This document shows positions 29,860 to 39,670 of a stretch of 64,000 nucleotides of DNA, one piece after another. Made by a program: the position numbers and the translations under genes. The DNA lies in contig NW_022985439.1 of the NCBI RefSeq assembly GCF_010093595.1, positions 820,441 to 884,440 of the forward strand. Direction: 5' to 3'. The notes under the pieces are model-generated. The model was not told the origin of the DNA. It saw only the letters and a program-made list of their open reading frames with translations, and searched no databases. Numbering within the stretch: position 1 is the stretch's first letter; the number at the start of each line of letters is the position of its first letter. The stretch is from Mytilinidion resinicola. Lineage: Eukaryota > Ascomycota > Dothideomycetes > Mytilinidiales > Mytilinidiaceae.

Positions 29860-31173
29860 ATGAAAGCCCCGCGCAGCCGCCTCCTCTCCAGCCTGAAACC
29901 GCTCTACACGCAGCCAGCGCTGCGAAGATTTGTTCGCATGGCTCCCCTGCTCAATGGACGTCGTCGCGCTCTCCTCTTGCTTCCCCCCGCGCCGTCCCCG
30001 CCGACGTTTACCGCATTGAAGGCTGCTTACGGCCCGTCGCTGTCCTCCGTCCTCACCAAGCTAGCCCGCCCACACAGCAAACATCAAGGTGCTGTAGTTC
30101 TAGACATCGCTCTACCATGTGACCATCTGCACGGTAAACAGGACCAGCCCAGGAGCACCACTTATGCTACTACACAGCGGCTGGTGGCTGGGCTCTACAA
30201 GCTCGTCTGTGTCATCTCAGCCAAGGAATCGATTGACGTCGAGGATGCCGACGGCATAGACCCACGTCTCTTACTTCTGGCCTATCCCCGGAATGGAAAA
30301 CTGGACCAAGCCTTAATCTCACGACCAGAGCTGGACACCCAAGGCCCCATCATCGACATAACCACCCTCGCCTCTTGTTCTCGGCCATGGGATACCATTT
30401 ATGCCGTGGAATCTGAAGAGGGCGAGCAGATCCTCAAGACTTTCCTTTCCAGTGGAGCTCAGGACCGCAATGTACATAGGGTCCCGGCCGGCATTGTGCA
30501 AGTCTCCTCCCAAGCTGAGCCAGAATCAGCCGCCCCTACTTCAATTACAGCCAAAAAACACCATTCCGTTGCAGTGGGTGGCACTTTTGATCACCTGCAT
30601 ATAGGCCACAAGTTGCTACTTACCATGTTTGCTCTCGCCCTGGACACACCACCCGAGTCGGTGGACACTGAGCAAAGTCTTACCATCGGCATCACAGGCG
30701 ACGAATTGCTCAAGAACAAAAAGTTTGCCGAATTCCTCGAGAGCTGGGCCCAGCGGCAACAGAGCGTGCACGACTTCATGAGCTCCATCCTGGACTTTGG
30801 TCCCAACGAAGACAGCCGCGTCGTGGCCAAAGAGCTGACAGAACCAGGCCCAAATGGACACGCTATCCACGTAACTTTCCCGTCACATCTGGTGATCAAA
30901 TACGTGGAGATCTGGGACCCCTTTGGACCCACCATCACGGACGAGTCCATCTCTGCGCTGGTCATCTCGGCTGAAACGCGCTCAGGTGGCAAGGCTGTCA
31001 ATTCCAAGAGAGCCGAAAAGGGCTGGCCGCAGCTTGAGGTGTTCGAGGTCGATGTCCTGGACGCGGAAGAGAAGGACGGCGACGTGGAGCCGGCAGACGA
31101 GAGCTTCCAAAGCAAAATCAGCAGCACCGAGATCCGACGCATGCAAGCTGGCAAGTCGAAAAGCAAAAGGTAA
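29860..31173 (+). CDS. Phosphopantetheine adenylyltransferase (CoA synthesis, Cab4-type)
   Basis: Transfers AMP from ATP to 4'-phosphopantetheine in the fourth step of coenzyme A synthesis. Single exon, 437 aa. The nucleotidyltransferase signature is clear in the second half: VAVGGTFDHLHIGHKLLL (T/HxGH type) and GITGDELLKNKKFAEFLE, then the SSTEIRRMQAG ending, equivalent to the ISSTxxR motif of CoaD/PPAT. The N-terminal half is the fungal extension found in Cab4-like proteins (SCSRPWDTIYAVESEE). Two starts are possible: 29860, or the ATG at 29938 (MAPLLNGRRRALLLLPPAP). The second lies where many fungal homologues begin, while the longer form would add a short basic stretch that could aid organelle targeting. 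Confidence 0.92.
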   Translation: MKAPRSRLLSSLKPLYTQPALRRFVRMAPLLNGRRRALLLLPPAPSPPTFTALKAAYGPSLSSVLTKLARPHSKHQGAVVLDIALPCDHLHGKQDQPRSTTYATTQRLVAGLYKLVCVISAKESIDVEDADGIDPRLLLLAYPRNGKLDQALISRPELDTQGPIIDITTLASCSRPWDTIYAVESEEGEQILKTFLSSGAQDRNVHRVPAGIVQVSSQAEPESAAPTSITAKKHHSVAVGGTFDHLHIGHKLLLTMFALALDTPPESVDTEQSLTIGITGDELLKNKKFAEFLESWAQRQQSVHDFMSSILDFGPNEDSRVVAKELTEPGPNGHAIHVTFPSHLVIKYVEIWDPFGPTITDESISALVISAETRSGGKAVNSKRAEKGWPQLEVFEVDVLDAEEKDGDVEPADESFQSKISSTEIRRMQAGKSKSKR

Positions 31174-32762
31174 TCTGACTGCAACGCCGACGCAGGTGCG
31201 GCACTTATCGGGCTCGGCGGGCTTCCCGTGGGGTGCAGCGATGATTCAGAAGGATGGGGTAAGTGCTCAGATATGCGGGAGGGCTCCGCGTTTTGTGTAA
31301 CGATGGAGTGCCGGATGTCGGAGAAATGGACGCTGTTCGTGCAACCTTAGCAGCGCAAGCCACTGGAACACATGGCGCGTCCAGAGGCGATGAGCCGGAA
31401 CGTGTTTGTCGATGTTCCCGAAACGGGCCGTTGGACGTCAGGCTAGATGCGAGGGTGCGGCACGGCTCGATTCCCGCAGCAGCGTTAGCAAATGGAGATG
31501 CATTGCGGCAGTGCTGGAAGCGCTGTGGTGTTGTCGACAACGCACGCAGACCAAAGCCCGGATGACTGCAGGTCGTGATCCTTCTGTGCCGCCGGCCGAT
31601 GCCTTGGTCTGCGTCTGGTGCAGGGAAGCCGGCGAGAGGGGAATGCGACCTTATATTTGGCAATACGGCATCACTGACAGCGAAGGCCCACGTCGCGGCG
31701 GCTCGCTCCCACTGCGCGGTTCCCACGTCTGCTGGTTTGCTGGCCCGGCTGAGGGCCTCCGTAGACGTGCGAGGAGCGCGAGAATGCACAACATTTTCAT
31801 GGCAGCGCTTGTTCGCCCCAGTTACGCGCTTTGCTGCACCACTTCGCTGGCCACGCATGGCATGGGGCAGGGATCTGGAAGCCCACTTGCCGCACGATGG
31901 CCGAATGAAGGCGCTGGGCCCAAGTTCCTTTTGGCATCGTTGCCGTGCAGCGGACCTGCGGGTGACTGCGCCTGGGACGGAAAACTTGCATGAGCCAAAG
32001 GTCATGTGATTGCGGCCGCGACGGGCGCCCGTACACTGCCATGTGCTAGGCTACAGTGATCGATATAGCGGTGGGCAATTTACGGTGCTCATCTAGACGT
32101 CTGCTCCTCTGCTGCTCCCGTCTGTGCTGCGACTGCGCTTGCTCCCACGCGTGCGGCGTAGAGAACAACCGTCACTTCACGCGCATGCTTCAGCCAGTGG
32201 CCCAACAACGCCGATTGGCATCGCGTCTGACAGCCTCGAGTCGGAATTACCGTCGACGGAGACAATGCGACCTACCATCCGCTGTGGTAGCAGAGCATGG
32301 CATCGATGGCCGGACGGTGCCCACGCGCATGCAGGCCAAGTGCGGGCAGTATACGAGACTCCCCACCTGGCCTTAGAGACGCCATCAAGGCCTCATGATT
32401 CGCCCGTCGGGCCCCCGATCCAACTCGCAGCGCAACTGCGCGTCCACTCTCGACCTTCATCCACGATAGCGCTCGGCTGACCCGCAGCAATAAGTCTGGC
32501 GACGGCTGTCATCTTGCAGAGGCACTTTGTTTTTAATCATCATGTCCCTCGCAGCTCCGACGACTGCTCAACCTGCAAGACCCGGACCCGCGCTGCCCGC
32601 AACACCACGCCCAGCCCACCCAGCCCTATCTTCGACCGCCGTGCGCTGCAACCCGTGACGTCTCCCGCGAAGCCTCTGCACTCGGCCCGCCCTCGCCCTG
32701 CCACCCGGAGTGCTCCCAGGCGGCGAGGCCCGGTAGATGCTTCCCTTACCCCGCTGCTCGCC
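31174..32762. other. GC-rich intergenic region with overlapping spurious frames
   Basis: About 1.6 kb of GC- and CpG-rich sequence with long open frames on both strands at 31205-32005 and 31406-32009. None shows a domain, biased codon pattern or splice-linked partner; open frames are expected by chance in such GC-rich DNA. The last part is the promoter and leader of the F-box-like gene at 32763. Confidence 0.5.
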
Positions 32763-34372
32763 ATGGACTTCGTTCCCGGCATCCTCAGGCTCAGCAGCGA
32801 GCTGCTGCGCGAGATCCTCGACCACATCGAAGCAGATCCCGAGAAGCTCGTCAGCCTCGACCGCCGCGCCTATCTGTCGCAGGAGTCGTTCAAACCGCCG
32901 CCGCCCCCGGCCCGCGACCAGGCCGCGAACATCGCCAGCTTCCGGCTAACATGTCGACGATTCTCGGAGCTTGGCGCCATCCACCAGTTTGCCCGCGTGA
33001 CAACCCGCTTCTCGCGCAAGGGCCTGAAGCGGCTGGAGAACATCGCGGGCCAGGAGCACCTGGCCAAGCATGTCAAGAAGTTCAGCTACATGGTGCCGTT
33101 TTTCTACGTTGAGGGTGCGCGCGTCCCCCCTAGCCCTGGAAATACGGCTAACAGCTTGCAGGCCGAGAGCGGGTTCGTGACCTCCTGCCCAATCTGCAGG
33201 ACAGCCTCGGCTTCCTCGATGTGCGCCATTTCCAGCGGAAGGTGAACGAGCAGAAAGAGATAGTCCAGACCAAGGAGGATGTCCGCGTCCTAACCAAGGC
33301 CATATCCGCCTTCACGTCGCTGCAGCACGTGCAGATTCTGCGGGTCCAAGACCAGGAGGACGGGCTGCTTCTGGCCTACATCCGCCAGCACGACGAGCTC
33401 GGTCAGCTGGTGGAGCTGAAATGGCCACCCGCCTGCTCCCACAGCACCAAGACCATCGGTGCGGCTCTGCTGGCGTCGCGGTCGCCCTGCACCCGCTTCT
33501 CTTCGCCCATGCTGAGCCCGGTGAGCGTCATCGGCCTTGCCCACGATCCGCCAAACACCTTCCAAGTGCTTGCAGAGCGTCTAACCTGCCTCGAACTCCA
33601 CTTCGACGACGGGTACGATCTCGACAACCGTATGAAGGAGCTCTCCACCCTGTCCAAGGTCGTCTTCAGCGCTGCTAAGAATATGCAAGCCGTGCACATT
33701 GGATTTCCCTCGCATAGGCCACTGGGCTTGAAGTTAGAAGACATCTTTCACAACGTCAAGTGGGAAAAACTACTCGCGTTCGGCATCCAAGCATGGAAGC
33801 TAGATGCCGACGAGATCATCGCGCTAGCGCGGCGGCATCGAGAAAAGCTGCGTGGGCTGCGGTTAAGAGACGTGTTGCTAAAAGACGGAAGTCGGTGGAA
33901 AGACGTCCTAGCGTTCCTAAGGGATGACATGGCGAGGCTGGACTGGGTGAGCTTAAGAAGAATTGACTACGCAATACACTTCGACGAGCAGTGGACGCTG
34001 GGGGCTGAGGTGCCTGACGACCCTCCAGGAGGCGCCAGCGACAGTGATGATGAAAGCGACGACTGGGACCCCCACGCCGAAGCCATCGGGGACGAATCGC
34101 CTGATCAGTCCGACATTGAAAGCACAGGTTCTCCCGAAACGGACTCAGAGGCCGGAAGCGATGACGAGCCGGAGCAAGGCGGGGGCATGGATTTCCCCCC
34201 AATGTCACCAGACACGCCTGCGTCGGCCGCGTGGTGTAGCTGCAACGGCCGTACCGGATATCCAGACAGCGCTGACGACCTCGGCGACGATGGCATTGCG
34301 GTGTCGTACCCCCAGCGCAAGTTGTGGGAGAAGTGGGTGGTCAGGCGGTGCGCAGAACACAGCCACAAGTAG
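32763..34372 (+). CDS. F-box-like protein with acidic C-terminal tail
   Basis: Protein of 520 aa from exons 32763-33114 and 33162-34372, joined over a 47-nt intron so that VPFFYVEG continues into GRERVRDLLPNLQDSLGFLD. The N-terminus LRLSSELLREILDHIEAD followed by FRLTCRRFSELGAIHQFA is the F-box/F-box-like pattern used to bind Skp1. The middle has leucine-rich stretches (TCLELHFDDGYD, LRGLRLRDVLLKDGSRW) suggesting a solenoid substrate-binding region. The end is strongly acidic from about residue 410 (SDSDDESDDWDPHAEA) and finishes with a WCSCNGRTGYP segment. The start is the first ATG in this frame; the frame is open further upstream without an ATG. The substrate is unknown. It is not close to the 35-49 kb F-box-like paralogues. 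Confidence 0.82.
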
Positions 34373-35460
34373 GGCAATAGATGTCCGCGAATTGAACAGC
34401 GGCAGAGCCACATCTCTCCACGACTCGCTGATCCCTGACACCGATAGCCGCCGGGCCACGTACATACAGACTCGACCGGCCAGCATCACCCAGGTATGTC
34501 CTGGCTCCCACCCACTTTAGCCTATGCCTGCTGCGTCTGCAAAATTACCTCGTCCGACACTCATGGCGTGCTCGCGCTGTCATGGCCTTCTGCAACAAAG
34601 CTGCCGGGCCGCGGTCATCATGCAGCCTGGGGCCGTACACATCACACCTGCGCCGGCAGTTGTTCGGGGTAAACGGACTGAGGCCAATCGCAGTCCACGC
34701 ATATCTTTCCCTCAAAGCTTCACCGACCGCGGCTCTAGACTCCCCACAGCCTGGATGCTGTCTCACCTCTCACTCCCAGCGTTGTCAAATCAGCGTGCGA
34801 ACTCTCAGCCTTTTGCATGGTATCGGCGTATATCATTTGTTGGCAATGCATTGGGTTTTCCTGGCGCGTCGTGTTTCATGGGTGGCATACTGCTTGCTTA
34901 CGACGGAATTTTCTCCAATCGACCATATCAAATGCTTGCTTAGCTTGCTGTTTTAGAAGGGTGTCAGCATCTTCTGACACGGCTAGCGTGCAGTGAGAGA
35001 GGTTTGTGTTTCAATTCATACACCGCGAGCAAATATCTTTATAATAGTATTTTAGTACAAAATTCAATCACGAGGATCGGCCTCTGAAATAGACTTAGGG
35101 CATTCTCTTCACTTTGCTCTGCGCGTCCAATTCCCTTTGCAAAAGAGTAGGTGACTGTAATGATGCGAGAAATTTCGGACCCGAGAAAGTCGGCCGTGTG
35201 GGTCACGTGAAAATCACATGACGGTGATGGGTGGCGAACTTCTGTGCTGAGCGACAGCAACGACTTCACATGCACCTGTCACCCTGTGTCCAACACACAA
35301 CTAAGACTGGTGCAGTGACTTATCCCGGGGAAACGTAACAAATGCCGCGGCCGACAACAGCAACTCTTTCACCTCTACACACATCCACGGCCGACAAACT
35401 CTGGTCTCCACTTGGTGCTCTTGTCAATCTACTTCAAGTCTGAGAAAGACTTCTGGAGCC
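34373..35460. other. Intergenic region left of the F-box-like paralogue array
   Basis: About 1.1 kb without a recognised gene. Its last ~120 bases (from about 35340) resemble the leader of the second paralogue at about 37380-37488, with the same order of short blocks such as ACAGCAACTCTTTC and GCTCTTGTCAA, so the duplication that made the two paralogues included upstream DNA. Confidence 0.6.
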
Positions 35461-36930
35461 ATGGAAGAGACATCGACTAGGGGTCTTGCAGCTACGTTGG
35501 CCCACACCTCCATCAACGACGAGAGCGATGGTGGTGCCAGCAACCACCAGCCTTTTCGGCTTCTTGACCTGCCCCGAGAGCTCTGAGACCTGATATACGA
35601 GTACATGTTGTTCCCTTTTCCACTAAGGGAGTTCATCGGCCAGGACAAGATTTGCATAGAATCGACATTACCCTATTCTCGTTACTCTCCAAGGAGGACC
35701 GAGTAGTCATGGGCGCACGGATTCGGCCAAGAGCTCAAGATCTTGCTGCCGGTATCCGCAGTTCACAGAAACGCACATAATTCCTGCCAGACATATTAAA
35801 TCCAAGAGCGCCAGAGGATACCAGAGCTCAACATTTTCCTAGCCAACAAACAAATCTACAAAGAAGCGCAACCAATATTCTACAGTGTGAATGAGTTCCA
35901 ATTCGGCGAGATCTACTCTAGCGTGCAGAGCATTGCCATTGGTTTAGCCTTTCTCATGGACAGACCTCTAGAGGCACTCCGCAAGATACGTTATATCGGA
36001 TTTGCGATAGAGGAAACAGTTCGGACGGAGGACAACGGTAGTCCAAAGGCGGTACTTACCAATGAGAATCATGTCCAGCGGTTTTGTCAAATCGTTAGCG
36101 AGGACACGGAAATCAGGGACCTAAAACTTCATATTCGAACGTCTGGCTTCCATCTGCATGGTGCATTGGATTGGGCGTGGCCTGGAAGCACGAGACTAGA
36201 TCTCAACATTGAGCCGGACTCTTCAATTCCAGATTGGGTGTGCAAGTTCCTGGACATCAACAACCTCAATTCGCTAGAAATCGACTGGAGATCAGATATT
36301 TCGCCCGTCGTAGGTCGATCAATTAACGCCATACGGTCTATGAGGGCGCATATGGTCAAGAACGGTCAAACCCTGAAGGACGAAGGTATCAGGGTCCAAA
36401 TGAGGCATGACTGAGTAGGGGTTGGACGCAAAGACATCGCACCGGAGCAAAGATCGATACATGGAACTGAAGATGCAACATTCAACGAATGAGACAAGCT
36501 CGCATCGACTCCAGTAAATGGTGCATCGACTGCGGTTACTACCCTGATGGGCATTTCCCATGGTGTGAAACGGAGACACCGACTAGCAATGAACATGAGC
36601 CTCATATTGAAGCCCAGGTCGCCGATGGGGAAGTGCACATGCACGAAAATAGATCTGATCAAGCCACAACTTCAGACACTGCAGAGAAGAATTGTGAAGA
36701 GGATAAGGCGAATGACAGCCAGATGGGTGGTGAAGAGGGGGTGGGAAAAGAAGACGACAGCAAGCAGTGACGATGACGAAGAACACAGTCTCACGACCGA
36801 TGATTACGACAGCAATACAAAGCTCTACTATCATCTCGCCGACGACCGATCCTATACAGAAAGCGATTTCGGAGATACCGACAGTCTATTGAGTGTCTAT
36901 GGCTGGAGCGACAATGAGGCAGAGACATAA
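35461..36930 (+). pseudogene. F-box-like family copy 1, decayed
   Basis: From ATG 35461 the frame reads MEETSTRGLAATL...PFRLLDLPREL and then hits TGA at 35584-35586, where paralogues have Arg (RELRDLIYE). At least two more stops (TAG near 35704, TAA near 35797) precede a well-preserved stretch: LNIFLANKQIYKEAQPIFYS, MDRPLEALRKIRYIGFA, DLKLHIRTSGFHLHG and KDEGIRVQMRHD, ending in TGA at 36412. Downstream, two other frames still encode a Cys-containing segment (WCIDCGYYPDGHFPWC) and the family tail (SYTESDFGDTDSLLSVYG...), so frameshifts have also occurred. The first stop fits a CGA-to-TGA change. It is the left member of a ~2-kb tandem pair. A shortened protein from 35887-36414 could still be made but is not supported. 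Confidence 0.8.
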
Positions 36931-37488
36931 CCATGCAGACTGTTTGTGAGTTCTGGGCTTACCTAAAGGATGTCATCGAGCCTCTTTGCCTCATCCTCGC
37001 TTGCACTCAGTTGGAAATGGCCGAAGAAGACTTGTCTGGCGCAAAGATCGGCTCTCTTACTACAAGATGGGTCTGCAGACCATCCCCTCTATCAGGATTA
37101 GTCAGAAACTTGTATATATCTTTGCTGCCGCTCAACAGCTAGCTTTGTCACCTTTATCACTACAACAGCTTTTAGGTCTTGGTCTGATTTCCCTCGTACT
37201 GTCGCTCGACGTCAAAGCTAACCCCTATGGTAACGCCAAGCGTGTTCTCTATAGATCGATCTATTTACATAAAAAGCTGACTGTTCGGAATTAAGCCGTA
37301 CTGTTTAGGAAAATGGATGTGTTTCGTTATCGTTCGGAACGGATGCACGGACTGACCCCGAGGAAAGCGAGTTCCGTTGTTAGACGACAGCAACTCTTTC
37401 GCTCCACAAACGCCCTCAGTCTCCAACCTCTTGCCTTTTCCCGGCGCTCTTGTCAACTACATCAAGTCTGCGAGCGGTCACCAACACC
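36931..37488. other. Spacer between tandem F-box-like copies
   Basis: About 560 bases without an own gene. The right end repeats the leader of copy 1. Apart from this, no repeat or RNA gene is seen. Confidence 0.55.
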
Positions 37489-38982
37489 ATGGAAGAGGAC
37501 TCGCCTGCAGATCTCATAGCGACGACGCTTGCCCGCATCACCAACACCGCAGAGAGATAGCGACACCAGCAACTATGAGGTCTTTCGGCTTCTTGACCTG
37601 CCCCGAGAGCTCCGCGACCTCATATACGAGCAAATTCTTTTTCTTGTACCACGCAATGAACCTAGGGTTGACCCGGATAGAATTTGCTTCGTAGGGATCT
37701 CCGGTATAGATTACTCGCGACTTTCATCACTAGCATTCTCGCAGAGGACCTTATGGTCATCTAGAGAACGTGGGTACAGCTGTAAGGAAGACTATCTGTC
37801 TGCGATTGCACCACCGGCATCTGCAGATTACATAATAACACAGCACCGGGGGGCGTATATCATCGTTGATGACCAGAAGAAGCCGAACCTGAACATCTTC
37901 CTAGCGAACAAACAGCTCTACAACGAAGCACAATCGGTGTTTATTCTGAGAATACTTTCGACTTTGTCGAACACCACTTCGAGACCAGTATTCCGACTTG
38001 CCTGGCCTTCCTCGCCGATAGGCCTCCAGAGGCTCTGCGCAAAATCCGCTCCCTTGCATTTGCCGTCGACGATGTCATCCAAACAAAGCACGATGGCAGC
38101 ACAAGCACGAGGCTTATCTACCAGGCCCTTGTTGGGCGCCTTTGCCAGGTTCTCAGTCGGGACGTTTTGGGCCTCCGGCACTTGAAAGTGAGAATCCGAA
38201 CGAACGGCGACTATTTTGCGCAGGGCCATTGGGATTGGTCTGGGACCACCACGCGACTAGATCTCCGCGCTGAGCCAGACACCTCCGCTCCGGACTGGGT
38301 GGGCGTGTTCCTGGGCATCCGCAGTCTCGAGTCGCTGGAAATCGACTAGACTGCAAATATCTCGCCTGTTATGGGCCGATCGGTCGCGGCTGTACGCGCT
38401 ATGCGGGCGCACATGGTCAGGAACGGACAAGGCTTGCGGAACGAAGGGATTAGGGTTTAGCTGAGGCATGATGCTTGGTTTACAGGGGGAGAAAGCGCTG
38501 AGACGCATCGGCGGGGAAGGGGGCCGCATCGACACATGCATTTGAAGATGCAAATCGATCACCGTGGCGGAACTAAACTGCGGCGAATGAGACGGGTTCA
38601 TAGACAGTCGCGCATGGGTCATGATCTATGCTTGTGTCGACGAATGCTATCGGCTGAAAACGAAACCGGAACAGAAGTCGACGGAGGCCTTGCCGCTGAT
38701 GCTGAGAGCAGGGTGCATGGAGATAGAAGCGCGGGCCGCCCACAGTATGTAAATGAGGATGGTGGCGAGAACGAAATGAACAGCCACAGCTCCGCCGAGC
38801 AAGAGAGAACCGGGGAGGAAGACAGGGAAGATAGGCTTACGGCCGATGGCTACGGCAGCGAATTCGAATTCGAGTTCGAAGTTCATCACAATGAAGAGTA
38901 CTCATACACGGAGAGCGACTACGGAGAAACCGATAGCGTGTTAAGCATCCACGGCTGGAGTGACGACGAAGCGGGGATATAG
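37489..38982 (+). pseudogene. F-box-like family copy 2, decayed
   Basis: Starts with the same MEE...AxTLA leader as copy 1. The first frame stops after about 23 codons, while the next frame carries EVFRLLDLPRELRDLIYEQI and NLNIFLANKQLYNEAQ. A one-base loss near 37933 then moves the family sequence (VFYSENTFDFVEHH) to another frame, which continues through LRKIRSLAFAVDDV and KVRIRTNGDYFAQG. Inside it are TAG at 38347-38349 (the paralogue has Trp, EIDWRSDISP) and TAG at about 38457 (the paralogue has Gln, IRVQMRHD). Both fit single transitions. The acidic tail (SYTESDYGETDSVLSIHGW...) is intact and preceded by an EFEFEFE microrepeat. The number of lesions makes a functional product unlikely. 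Confidence 0.82.
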
Positions 38983-39670
38983 CCTCGAAGCACAGAGACG
39001 CATGACCATGACCGACAATATGGATTCGAGGGTGTGGAATGACCATTCGGATCCGATTGATAGCGAGGATGAGACGACGGAATGATTGCAGAGATGTCGA
39101 GTTCAGAGCTGGGACTCAACCAACGAGTTGCTTCGTTGAATTGAATTGGTTGAAGTCTTGGCAGTCGATTCAGTCAGTTAATGACTGCCCACTTGATTAA
39201 TCAACCAATGCCTTCGTTTCTGTTTAGTTGACCGTACAAGGCTACAAGCTTGCCGTCAATCTTGGCGAATTGAATTAATTAAATCAATTTCGAGGGGCCA
39301 GATTGATGGAGTGATTAAGTGATTCCTAGCCCTGATCGAAACCTTGCGGAGCATACACTGAGCGGTAGATCAGCCGGCGATACAGTACAGACAAGTTGCT
39401 TAGGTATCGATTCTGCGGGTTCAAAGTCCAATAGGATTACAAGATGCAACGCCTTCACCTCTGCACTCTTTCCTACCATTACTTTGAATCCTTCCCCCAT
39501 TGCACTCTCAAAATTCTTCCGTCAAACTCATTGACTTTTGACTGACTATTCTAAGCCCCACGTGAGCCCACGCCAATCCTAAGTTAGCAGCACATTCACT
39601 ATCAACCCTCACATCACCGACATCACCCTCATCCCAGCCTCACATCACTCATCAAAGCCCCTAACACCCC
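38983..39670. other. AT-rich intergenic region next to the HET gene
   Basis: Follows the tail of F-box-like copy 2. At 39120-39300 it is rich in TTGATTAATCAA- and GAATTGAATTAATTAA-type words. No exon is supported. A stretch near 39360-39430 with a tRNA-like D-arm word was examined and rejected. Confidence 0.55.

Noticed and set aside
31205..32005. 266-codon minus-strand open frame
   Set aside because: No domain, irregular composition, overlaps equally open plus-strand frames in GC-rich DNA; chance openness is the simpler reading.
39352..39432. tRNA-like words (GAGCGGTAGATCA and GGTTCAAAGTCC)
   Set aside because: The T-arm stem does not pair and no acceptor stem or anticodon arm can be folded.
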